Source: Streptomyces sp. SJL17-4
GTDB lineage: Bacteria > Actinomycetota > Actinomycetes > Streptomycetales > Streptomycetaceae
Length of the DNA: 64,000 nt
Assembly (NCBI RefSeq): GCF_036826855.1
Contig: NZ_CP104578.1
Coordinates: 2,294,001 to 2,358,000, forward strand
Reading direction: 5' to 3'
The notes under the pieces were generated by a model. The model made no database searches. It was not told the origin of the DNA and was given only the letters and a program-made list of their open reading frames with translations. Shown one piece after another: positions 8,508 through 15,638 of the stretch. Made by a program: the position numbers and the translations under genes. The number at the start of each line of letters is the position of its first letter. The stretch's first letter is position 1.

Positions 8508-10061
8508 GTGACAACTTCTCCGGTCGACACACAGGCCAAGGACGGACCAGCTCGCGCCGGAGGACGGCCGGGTATCGCCTTGACGGTCATCGCCGCCTGC
8601 CAGCTGATGGTCGTCCTCGACGCCACCATCGTGAACATCGCCCTGCCGCACATCCAGGACGCGCTCTCCTTCTCGACCACCGATCTGTCGTGGGTGCTCA
8701 GCGCCTACACGCTCACCTTCGGTGGTCTGCTGCTCCTCGGCGGACGGGCCGGGGACATCCTGGGGCGCCGCCGGGTGTTCATGGTCGGCATCCTGCTCTT
8801 CACCTTCGCCTCGCTGCTCGGCGGCTTCGCCCAGGAGCCCTGGCACCTGCTCGCCGCGCGGGCTCTGCAGGGTGTTGGTGGCGCCATCGCCTCGCCCACC
8901 TCACTCGCGCTGATCACCACGACATTCCCCGAGGGGCCGGAGCGCAACCGGGCGTTCGGCGTGTTCGCCGCCGTCTCCGCCGGTGGTGGCGCGATCGGTC
9001 TGCTCGCCGGCGGCTTGCTCACGGAGTGGCTGGACTGGCGCTGGGTCCTCTTCGTGAACGTCCCGATCGGTCTGTTGATCGCCTTCCTGACCCCGCGCTA
9101 CATCGCCGAGTCCGAGCGGCACCCCGGACGGTTCGACATCGCGGGCGCCGCGACCTCGACACTCGGTATGGCGGCGCTGGTCTACGGGTTCATCCGGGCC
9201 TCCGAGAAGGGCTGGGAAGACGCGCTGACCATCGGTTCCTTCGTCTCGGCGGCCATCCTGCTCGTCGCCTTCGCGGTCGTGGAGTCACGTGCGAAGGAAC
9301 CGATCACCCCGCTGCGGATGTTCGCGGACCGCAACCGCTCGGGCACGTACGTCATCATGCTGAGCCTGGCGGCCGCCATGTTCGGCATGTTCTTCTTCAT
9401 CGTGCTGTGGGTGCAGGACGTCCTGGGGTACAGCCCGATCCAGTCCGGACTGGCCTTCCTTCCCGTCACCTTCGCGATCGGCGCCGGAGCGGCGCTCGCC
9501 CAGCGGCTGCTGCCGGTACTCGGTCCCAAGCCGTTCATGGTGAGCGGTGCGGCGATCACCGGAGCGGGTCTGCTCTGGCTGACGTTCATCAGCTCGGACA
9601 GCAGCTACGCGAGCGGCGTCCTCGGCCCGATGATCCTGTTCGGCTTCGGTATGGGCCTGAATTTCGTGACGCTCACGCTCACGGCCGTCTCCGGAGTGGC
9701 CCAGCACGAGGCGGGAGCCGCGTCGGGCCTGCTCAACGCCACCCAGCAGGTCGGCGGTTCGCTGGGCCTGTCCATCCTGGTCACGATCTTCGGAACGGCG
9801 AGCCGCGAGGAGGGCGAGCGGCAGATGCCCGGTTTCCTCGCGAATTCCACGCCTGAGCAGCAGGCCGAGGCGATGAAGACGAAGGAGCTGCCCCCGCCCT
9901 GGGGCCACGAGGTGCTCACCTCGGGCATCTCCTCGGCCTTCACGGCCGCCGTCGTGATGGTGCTGATCGCGCTGGTGACGGCCGTCCTGGTGATCCGGGT
10001 CCGCAAGAGCGACCTGGAAGCGCTCAGCGGCCGGGCGGAGGCCGCCGGCCCCGTGGCCTGA
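8508..10061 (+). CDS. DHA2-type MFS multidrug exporter (14 membrane segments)
   Basis: 517 residues, GTG start with a purine-rich ribosome-binding site (gtggggga) upstream. The N-terminus reads GIALTVIAACQLMVVLDATIVNIALPHIQ, the motif D1/A region of the EmrB/QacA drug:proton antiporter branch, followed by DLSWVLSAYTL, GGRAGDILGRRRVF and the antiporter motif C region GGAIGLLAGGLLT. Long hydrophobic segments fit 14 helices. Inferred role: proton-driven efflux of a drug or endogenous metabolite from the cell membrane. It is divergent from, and probably repressed by, the TetR protein at 7757-8374. Confidence 0.92.
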   Translation: MTTSPVDTQAKDGPARAGGRPGIALTVIAACQLMVVLDATIVNIALPHIQDALSFSTTDLSWVLSAYTLTFGGLLLLGGRAGDILGRRRVFMVGILLFTFASLLGGFAQEPWHLLAARALQGVGGAIASPTSLALITTTFPEGPERNRAFGVFAAVSAGGGAIGLLAGGLLTEWLDWRWVLFVNVPIGLLIAFLTPRYIAESERHPGRFDIAGAATSTLGMAALVYGFIRASEKGWEDALTIGSFVSAAILLVAFAVVESRAKEPITPLRMFADRNRSGTYVIMLSLAAAMFGMFFFIVLWVQDVLGYSPIQSGLAFLPVTFAIGAGAALAQRLLPVLGPKPFMVSGAAITGAGLLWLTFISSDSSYASGVLGPMILFGFGMGLNFVTLTLTAVSGVAQHEAGAASGLLNATQQVGGSLGLSILVTIFGTASREEGERQMPGFLANSTPEQQAEAMKTKELPPPWGHEVLTSGISSAFTAAVVMVLIALVTAVLVIRVRKSDLEALSGRAEAAGPVA

Positions 10062-10071
10062 AATGGCCGAT

Positions 10072-10105
10072 GGGCCCCTGAATCCCTTCCGGGGTTCAGG
10101 GGCCC
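10072..10105. terminator. Bidirectional hairpin terminator
   Basis: 15-bp stem (10072-10086 with 10091-10105, one G-U pair) and a 4-base loop ttcc, exactly between the exporter and the converging ADP-ribosylglycohydrolase gene. Confidence 0.85.
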
Positions 10106-10115
10106 TCGCGCCGTT

Positions 10116-11024
10116 TCAGGCCGTCGCGACCGGAACCCACTCCGGCAGGTCCTCGGTCTGGCGAAGCCAGTCCGCCGGCGGCGCTCCGGTCGCCGCCGCG
10201 GCCACCACACCCCCGGCGATGGCGCAGGTCGTGTCGACATCGCCACCGACCTGCGCGGTCGTCCAGAACACCCGCTCGAAATCGCCGAGGCCGCGGGCCG
10301 CCGACCAGAGCGCGAACGGAACCGTGTCGTGTGCGCTTGTCCGCCGACCGCTGCCGAGGACCGCGGCGACCGTGCCCGCGTCGCCGTAGTCGAGCATGTC
10401 GCGCGCCCGGCGCAGGCCCGCCCCGACCGCACTGCGCGGCACCAGGGCGACGACTCCGTCGAGCAGCGCCTCCGGAGTGGGCGGCCCGGCCGGGTCGGCG
10501 GCCAGGGCGGCCGCGGCGGCGACGGCCATGGCACCCACCACGGCCTCACGGTGCTGGTGGGTCGTGTACGCGGAGATCTCGGCCTGGTGCGTCGCCTGCT
10601 CCGGGTCGTCCGCGTACCAGGCTCCGAGCGGTGCGATCCGCATCGCGGCACCGTTGCCCCAGGAGCCCTGCCCCTGGAAGAGCGCAGCGGCCAGCTCCCG
10701 CCAGTCGCCACCCTCCCGGATGAGCCGGAGCATGCGGTTGACCGCGGGACCGTAGCCCCGGTCGAAGTCGTGGTGCTGAGCGAAGGACATGGCCAGGGCG
10801 TCCTGGTCGATCCGTTCATGGCGGGCGAGGACGGCCAGGACGGAGCAGGCCATCTCGGTGTCGTCGGTCCACTGCCAGGGGCCGTCGGGCAGCTCGCGCC
10901 GCTTCAGCAGGGGATAGTTGGCGGGTACGAAGAACTGGGAGCCCAGGGCGTCTCCCACGGACAGCCCGCGCAGGCTGGCCAGGGCGCGGTCGAAGCGCCG
11001 GTCGAATGAGGAGTCAGCGGTCAT
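10116..11024 (-). CDS. ADP-ribosylglycohydrolase family protein
   Basis: 302 residues. Family metal-binding motifs are present: GLSVGDALGSQFF near the start, WTDDTEMACS (about residues 51-60, the paired Asp that bind divalent metal), and GGDVDTTCAIAGGVVAA (about 253-270). Members remove ADP-ribose from proteins or from small substrates. It is last in a leftward run: ABC-F protein, histidine phosphatase, then this gene only 12 bases on, so co-transcription is likely. Substrate unknown. Confidence 0.92.
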   Translation of the reverse strand: MTADSSFDRRFDRALASLRGLSVGDALGSQFFVPANYPLLKRRELPDGPWQWTDDTEMACSVLAVLARHERIDQDALAMSFAQHHDFDRGYGPAVNRMLRLIREGGDWRELAAALFQGQGSWGNGAAMRIAPLGAWYADDPEQATHQAEISAYTTHQHREAVVGAMAVAAAAALAADPAGPPTPEALLDGVVALVPRSAVGAGLRRARDMLDYGDAGTVAAVLGSGRRTSAHDTVPFALWSAARGLGDFERVFWTTAQVGGDVDTTCAIAGGVVAAAATGAPPADWLRQTEDLPEWVPVATA

Positions 11025-11036
11025 CGGTCTGCCACT

Positions 11037-11696
11037 CTATCCGGTGGGGCCGTACGGTTCCGGGGTACGCCAGCGTTCGAACGGCCTGTCCAGACGGTAT
11101 CGCCCGTCCGCGTCGAGCAGGAGCATGCGGGTCTCGGCGTTGCCGGGGTTCGACAGCGACTCGAAGTCCGCGACGGTCCAGTGGAACCAGCGCATGCAGA
11201 ACAGCCGCATGGTCAGCCCGTGGGTGACGATCAGGACGTTGGGCGGATGGTCGGGCGCCTCGAAGCTGCGGTAGAGACTCTCCAGGAAGGCCCCGACCCG
11301 GTCGTACACGTCCGCCCCCGACTCGCCCTGGGCGAAGCGGTAGAAGAAGTGCCCGTACGCGTCCCGGTAGGCCTTCTGCAGTCGGACGTCCTCCCGCTCC
11401 TGCCAGTTGCCCCAGTCCTGCTCCCGCAGCCGGGGCTCCTCCCGCACCCTGACCTGTTCCGGCGACAGCCGGAAGGCGCGGAGGGTGTCGTGGGTGCGAC
11501 GGTACGGCGAGACGTAGACGCTCACCGCCTCGTCCCCGAAGAGTTCCCGCAGCCGCTCCCCCGTCTCCTCCGCCTGTCGCCACCCCGTCTCGGTGAGCCG
11601 TAGGGCGTGGTCGGGCTCCCGTTCGTACACCGTGTCATCGACATTGCCCTCGGACTCTCCGTGCCGTACGAGAACGATGCGCCGCGGTCGTGCCAT
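11037..11696 (-). CDS. Histidine phosphatase (phosphoglycerate-mutase-like) family protein
   Basis: 219 residues. The phosphohistidine motif LVRHGESEGN is at about residues 9-18 and the second catalytic histidine is in IVTHGLTMRL (about 152-161); SPYRRTHDT and EEPRLREQDWGNWQ are also family patterns. It probably hydrolyses a phosphorylated metabolite. It lies 33 bases downstream of the ABC-F gene and 12 bases upstream of the ADP-ribosylglycohydrolase gene, as the middle of a three-gene unit. Confidence 0.92.
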   Translation of the reverse strand: MARPRRIVLVRHGESEGNVDDTVYEREPDHALRLTETGWRQAEETGERLRELFGDEAVSVYVSPYRRTHDTLRAFRLSPEQVRVREEPRLREQDWGNWQEREDVRLQKAYRDAYGHFFYRFAQGESGADVYDRVGAFLESLYRSFEAPDHPPNVLIVTHGLTMRLFCMRWFHWTVADFESLSNPGNAETRMLLLDADGRYRLDRPFERWRTPEPYGPTG

Positions 11697-11729
11697 ACCC
11701 CGACCCTAGATCGCCGGTCCTGGGCGGGC

Positions 11730-13340
11730 TCAACCGAGGAGGCGTCCGGAGTCCATCCGGCGTATGTGACCGGTGAAGCGACGGCGCAGCGCTCGGTCGT
11801 GCGAGACCACCACAAGGGCTCCGGCCCACTGCTCCAGCGCCTCTTCCAGCTCCTCCACGAGCCCCAGGGCCAGGTGGTTGCCCGGCTCGTCGAGCAGGAG
11901 CAGGTCGACGGGCCGGGCCAGCAGCCGGGCGAGCGCCAGCCGGCGGAGCTGGCCCGCGGAAAGACCGCCGACCGGCACACTCAGGTCGGCCGGGCGGAAC
12001 AGTCCGTACGACAGGAGCAGTTCGGCCCGCTCGTCCTCGGCGAGGGCGAGCCCGCGTCCGAAACAGGCCAGCAGCCGCTCCTCCGGGCGCCGGACGGTGA
12101 CGTCCTGGGCCAGGTACCCGATCCGTCCCGCGCGCCGGACGTCTCCGGCGTCGGGGTCGACCGTCCCTGCCATGACCCGCAGCAGCGTGGACTTCCCCGC
12201 GCCGTTGCCGCCGTGGACGAGCAGTCGCTCCCCCGCCCGGACCGTGAGCACGTCCACGGCGAGACGGTCCGCGACCCGCACTCCGGTCAGGCTGACGAGC
12301 GCTCCCTCCGCTCCGCCCGCCAGGGGCCGGGCGGAGAACGAGAGGGGTGGAGGCGGCTGGGGCACGGGCTCCTCACGGAGTCGTCTCAGTCGCTCCCGGA
12401 CGTTGCGGACGCGCCCCGAAACGGAGGCCTGGACACGGCCCGCCGCCCGGTCGAAGGCCATTTTGTTGTTGTCCTTCATCTCCCTCCCGGGTGCGACCCC
12501 GTGCGCCGTGGTCGAGGCGTACGCCTCCAGTCGCGCCGTCTCCTCGCACCACTCCTCGTAGGCCTCCTCCCAGCGCCGCCGCGCGGCCGCCCGTGCCGCG
12601 CGGTAGCCGGCGTATCCGTCTCCGTATCGCACGAGTGCACACCGGTCGGCGTCCACCTCGACGATCGCGGTGGCGACCCGCTCCAGGAAGGTCCGGTCAT
12701 GGGAGACGGCCACGACGGTCCCGCGGTGCGCGAGGAGGGCGCTCTCCAGCCAGTCGAGCGCCTGCGCGTCGAGGTGGTTGGTGGGTTCGTCGAGCAGGAG
12801 CACCTCGGGGCCGGCCGCGACCGCGCAGGCGATGCCGAGCCGGGCCAGCTCGCCGCCGGAGAGGCTGCCGAGTATCCGCTCGCGACCGGTGCCCGCGAGG
12901 CCGAGTCCGTATAGAGCCTTGTCGACCCGAGCGTCCGCCTCGTACCCACCCCGTAGCTCGTAGGCGGTGAGGAGCTCCCCGTAGGCGTCGAGCTCCGCCC
13001 CGTCCGCCGTGTCGAGTGCTGTTTCGAGTGCGCGCAGCCGCCGCTCCATGGCGCGGAGCTCGGCGAGCGCGGCGTCGATCGCATCCCCGACGGTGGCATC
13101 CGGAGGCAGCTCGGGCGTCTGGGCGAGCATCCGCAGACCGCCATCGGCGACGGTGACGACGCTGCCCTCGTCGGGCTGCTCCGCTCCGGCGAGAAGACGC
13201 AGCAGAGTCGACTTCCCCGCGCCGTTCTCCCCCACGATCCCGATCCGCTCCCCGGGACGCACGGAGAGCGAGACCTGATCGAGAAGCAGTCGTTCACCAC
13301 GGGACACGACGACGTCGTGCAGTGAGATCTGCGTGGGCAA
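11730..13340 (-). CDS. ABC-F type ATPase, possible ribosome-protection antibiotic resistance factor
   Basis: 536 residues from a TTG start, chosen because a strong GGAGG sits five bases upstream; the next in-frame candidates have none. There are two ATP-binding domains and no membrane segments: Walker A GENGAGKST with signature LSGGELARL and LLLDEPTNHLD in the first; GGNGAGKST, LSAGQLRRL and LLLDEPGNHL in the second. Between them is a charged Arg/Glu-rich linker that includes the conserved MKDNNKMAFDRAAGRVQ, and this linker inserts into the ribosome in ABC-F proteins. Inferred role: displacing an antibiotic from the ribosome or another translation factor role. The second Walker B region has DEPGNHL where DEPTNHL is usual. 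A TetR gene is divergent from it. Confidence 0.9.
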   Translation of the reverse strand: MPTQISLHDVVVSRGERLLLDQVSLSVRPGERIGIVGENGAGKSTLLRLLAGAEQPDEGSVVTVADGGLRMLAQTPELPPDATVGDAIDAALAELRAMERRLRALETALDTADGAELDAYGELLTAYELRGGYEADARVDKALYGLGLAGTGRERILGSLSGGELARLGIACAVAAGPEVLLLDEPTNHLDAQALDWLESALLAHRGTVVAVSHDRTFLERVATAIVEVDADRCALVRYGDGYAGYRAARAAARRRWEEAYEEWCEETARLEAYASTTAHGVAPGREMKDNNKMAFDRAAGRVQASVSGRVRNVRERLRRLREEPVPQPPPPLSFSARPLAGGAEGALVSLTGVRVADRLAVDVLTVRAGERLLVHGGNGAGKSTLLRVMAGTVDPDAGDVRRAGRIGYLAQDVTVRRPEERLLACFGRGLALAEDERAELLLSYGLFRPADLSVPVGGLSAGQLRRLALARLLARPVDLLLLDEPGNHLALGLVEELEEALEQWAGALVVVSHDRALRRRFTGHIRRMDSGRLLG

Positions 13341-13389
13341 GGGCGCCTCCAGGGGTAGACCATCAAATGCAACTGCGATCGCATTAAGG

Positions 13390-13406
13390 CGAGTGTGGCA
13401 CACTCG
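13390..13406. promoter_or_regulatory. Palindrome between the ABC-F and TetR genes, candidate operator
   Basis: Perfect 8-bp arms (cgagtgtg and cacactcg) around a single central g. It lies 50 bases upstream of the ABC-F start and 27 upstream of the TetR start. A second, weaker symmetric element (aatgc, ten bases, gcatt) is next to it at 13366-13385. Confidence 0.55.
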
Positions 13407-13432
13407 AATCCCTAACGCAACGGGAGTAGCAA

Positions 13433-14062
13433 TTGAATGACTCGATCGAGGAGCGTCCGACCCCGGCGCCGGGCAGCACGCGCCCCGGGGGCCGTACCGC
13501 CCGTACCCGGGCGGCCGTCCGCGACGCCGTCCTGACCGGCCTGTCCGAGCACGGCTACCCCGCCTTGACCGTGGAGTACGTCGCGGAGCACTCGGGCGTC
13601 CACAAGACGACGCTCTACCGCCGCTGGGGCAGCGTCGAAGGCCTCCTCGCCGACGCGCTCGACCTGGCGAACGAGGACGCCTGGACGCCACCGGACACCG
13701 GGACGCTCTCCGGAGATCTGTGCGCACTCGCGCACGAGGTCGTCGACGCCTTCGGCGATCCCGCGACAGGCGCAGCCCCCACAGCGTTCATCGGCGCCGC
13801 GTTCCAGTCGCCGCGGGCAGCGGAGGCCCTGCACACCTTCTACAGCGAGCGCTTCCGGCGGTGCGAGGTCGTCGTCACCCGGGCCGTCGCCCGCGGCGAG
13901 GCACCGCGGGACACCGACGCGGGCGCGGTCGTCCAGGCGGTCTCCGCGCCCCTGTTCCTGCGGCTCTTCATCACCCGCGAACCGATCGACGGCGCGCTCG
14001 CGGACCAGGCGGCCCGCGCGGTTCTGGCCGGGGTCGAATCGGGCGCGTACGTCCCTGTCTAG
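13433..14062 (+). CDS. TetR-family regulator, divergent from the ABC-F gene
   Basis: 209 residues from a TTG start with GGGAG six to seven bases upstream. HTH region: TRAAVRDAVLTGLSEHG, then LTVEYVAEHSGVHKTTLYRRWGS, about residues 23-65. The C-terminal domain contains FYSERFRRCEVVVTRAV and PLFLRLF. It probably represses the adjacent ABC-F / phosphatase / glycohydrolase unit through the palindrome in the shared promoter. Ligand unknown. Confidence 0.9.
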   Translation: MNDSIEERPTPAPGSTRPGGRTARTRAAVRDAVLTGLSEHGYPALTVEYVAEHSGVHKTTLYRRWGSVEGLLADALDLANEDAWTPPDTGTLSGDLCALAHEVVDAFGDPATGAAPTAFIGAAFQSPRAAEALHTFYSERFRRCEVVVTRAVARGEAPRDTDAGAVVQAVSAPLFLRLFITREPIDGALADQAARAVLAGVESGAYVPV

Positions 14063-14122
14063 CCCCGCTCAGCCACGACGCGCGAGGCCTCTCAGGCCCG
14101 CGAACGGCAGACCTGGGTCTAC

Positions 14123-14728
14123 TCAGACCGTCCAGGCCGACTCGAGCTGCACCACGTCCCCGGCAAGCGCCGCCACATCGGCCGCGGTCCTGGCCCGGAG
14201 TCCGAGCCGCTCGATCCGTTCCACCCGGTACTTCCCGTGCTCCGCCGCGGACTGCCACATCGACAGCACCAGGAATTCACTGCCGGGCGCCTCGCCGAAC
14301 AGCCCCCGCAGCATGCCGGGGGACCCGGCCATCGCCGGATTCCACACCTTCTCCTGCATCAGCGCGAAGTGCTCGGCACGGTCCTCGTGCACACGGCAGT
14401 GCGCCACCCTCGCCACATCGGCGTCGGAGAACCGCGGCTCGAACCCGGTCTTCACATCGAAGCGGTGGTCGAACAGCTTGACCTGGCTGTCTTTGAACGT
14501 GCCCACCTGCGCGGCCGCCAAGCGATCGTGTGAGCGCGCCATGAACGAGTCGTAGAAAGCGCGGCTCTCCCAGAACCCGAAGACATGGGCGACGTCGGGA
14601 CGAGCCCGGCTCCACCCGCCGCCCTGCCCCCGGAATCCCGGCTCACCGAGCAGCCCCGCCCATTTCCGCTGTCCCCGCTCGAACCCTCGACGGTCCATCA
14701 CGGTGCAGCGAATCCACTTGACCAGCAC
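14123..14728 (-). CDS. YdbC-like protein (dimeric alpha/beta barrel type)
   Basis: 201 residues. I chose the GTG at 14728 because the family begins LVKWIRCTV(M/V)DRRGFERGQRKW. Further patterns: VFGFWESRAFYDSFM, HRFDVKTGFEPRF and EFLVLSMWQSAAEHGKYR, which give two repeats of a ferredoxin-like fold resembling antibiotic-biosynthesis-monooxygenase domains. Function unknown; it could bind a small ligand. The reading frame is open for 56 more codons upstream and those codons resemble a different family (see the next entry), so the true N-terminus deserves checking. Confidence 0.8.
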   Translation of the reverse strand: MLVKWIRCTVMDRRGFERGQRKWAGLLGEPGFRGQGGGWSRARPDVAHVFGFWESRAFYDSFMARSHDRLAAAQVGTFKDSQVKLFDHRFDVKTGFEPRFSDADVARVAHCRVHEDRAEHFALMQEKVWNPAMAGSPGMLRGLFGEAPGSEFLVLSMWQSAAEHGKYRVERIERLGLRARTAADVAALAGDVVQLESAWTV

Positions 14729-14896
14729 CGCGCCATCGTACGGGGCCAACGACCGCCCCGGCAGGCCTCGTCGGACTCCCACGGGGCGCATTCGCTCCGG
14801 ATCCGCGCGCGCCTCCCCACCCGGCTCGACCTCGCATCCGATTCGAGCCAGATATGCGTCGAGATCCAGCTCCTCATCGCTGCACGAACCATTCAC
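14729..14896 (-). pseudogene. Apparent N-terminal relic of an arylamine N-acetyltransferase
   Basis: 56 codons from a GTG at 14896, in frame with the YdbC-like gene. The residues ELDLDAYLARIG match the typical start of bacterial arylamine N-acetyltransferases (LDLDAYLARIGY). The following residues do not continue into the PFENLD motif or the catalytic Cys region in any frame. Codon use (GCA, TAT, GCT, CGA, GGA within ten codons) is much less G/C-biased at third positions than in neighbouring genes, as expected of a decayed fragment. The rest of the 14897-15029 gap holds no gene I can support. Alternatively this is a genuine N-terminal extension of the YdbC-like protein. Confidence 0.4.
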
Positions 14897-15029
14897 CCCC
14901 TCAACCCCCGGGTCCTCTGTCACACCCCCGTGACACCATGAGTAATCGGCCCACGACCACGGGCATTTGAACGGGTCAGCGGTACGACGCGAGGCGTGCG
15001 CGGGGGCGTACGCGGAGAGGGGAAGCACC

Positions 15030-15560
15030 ATGAGCGGACTCAACAAAGGGGTGGGCCGGGTCGAGGTGACGCTCAGGTGGGACCCTGCCCCGATCGGCGC
15101 GCCTGCCCACGACCTGGACATCGTCGCCGGTGTCTTCGACGCGGACGACCCGCACGGCGAGCCGGTCCAACTGGTGCACTTCGGCAGTCGGTCTCCCGAC
15201 GGCACGATCACACTCCACCGGGACAGCCGCACGGGCCAGGGATTCGGCTACGACGAGGCCATGACCCTGGAGCTCGACCGGCTGGCCCCGCGGTACACGC
15301 GTGTGGTGGTGGGCGTCGCCATACAGCAGGGCGGCGGGCGGCGGTCCTTCGGCGACGTGGCGAACACGGGCGTACGGGTCCGCGAGGGCTACACGGACCT
15401 GCTGGTCCACGACTTCGCGGACGTGCCTGACGCCCTCGCGGCGACGGTCGTGGAGTTCACCCGGGACGGCGCCGACGGCTGGACGTACCGCCCGATCAGC
15501 CATGGCTTCGACACCGACCCCCAGGTGTTCGGCACCGTGATGGGGTCCATACGCGCCTGA
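15030..15560 (+). CDS. TerD-family protein
   Basis: 176 residues, ATG with a purine-rich ribosome-binding site (ggagagggga). The sequence GVGRVEVTLRWDPAP, then HDLDIVAGVFDADD, then DGTITLHRDSRTGQGFGYDEAM is the TerD beta-sandwich, whose acidic loops bind calcium. In Streptomyces such proteins are linked to tellurite and stress resistance and to calcium signalling. It stands alone between a divergent YdbC-like gene and the convergent nrdJ. No other ter genes are here. Confidence 0.9.
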   Translation: MSGLNKGVGRVEVTLRWDPAPIGAPAHDLDIVAGVFDADDPHGEPVQLVHFGSRSPDGTITLHRDSRTGQGFGYDEAMTLELDRLAPRYTRVVVGVAIQQGGGRRSFGDVANTGVRVREGYTDLLVHDFADVPDALAATVVEFTRDGADGWTYRPISHGFDTDPQVFGTVMGSIRA

Positions 15561-15589
15561 CGCCCGGACGCATTCACCCGGGCACGGCA

Positions 15590-15618
15590 AAGGGGACCGG
15601 CACGAGGCCGGTCCCCTT
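15590..15618. terminator. Bidirectional hairpin terminator, terD/nrdJ
   Basis: Perfect 12-bp stem (15590-15601 with 15607-15618, arm aaggggaccggc), 5-base loop, between convergent genes. Confidence 0.85.
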
Positions 15619-15638
15619 CATGAAGCACCTACTCGACG

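Noticed and set aside
13341..13432. Leader peptide or attenuator for the ABC-F gene
   Set aside because: The gap of 92 bases has no small ORF with a ribosome-binding site and no terminator hairpin.
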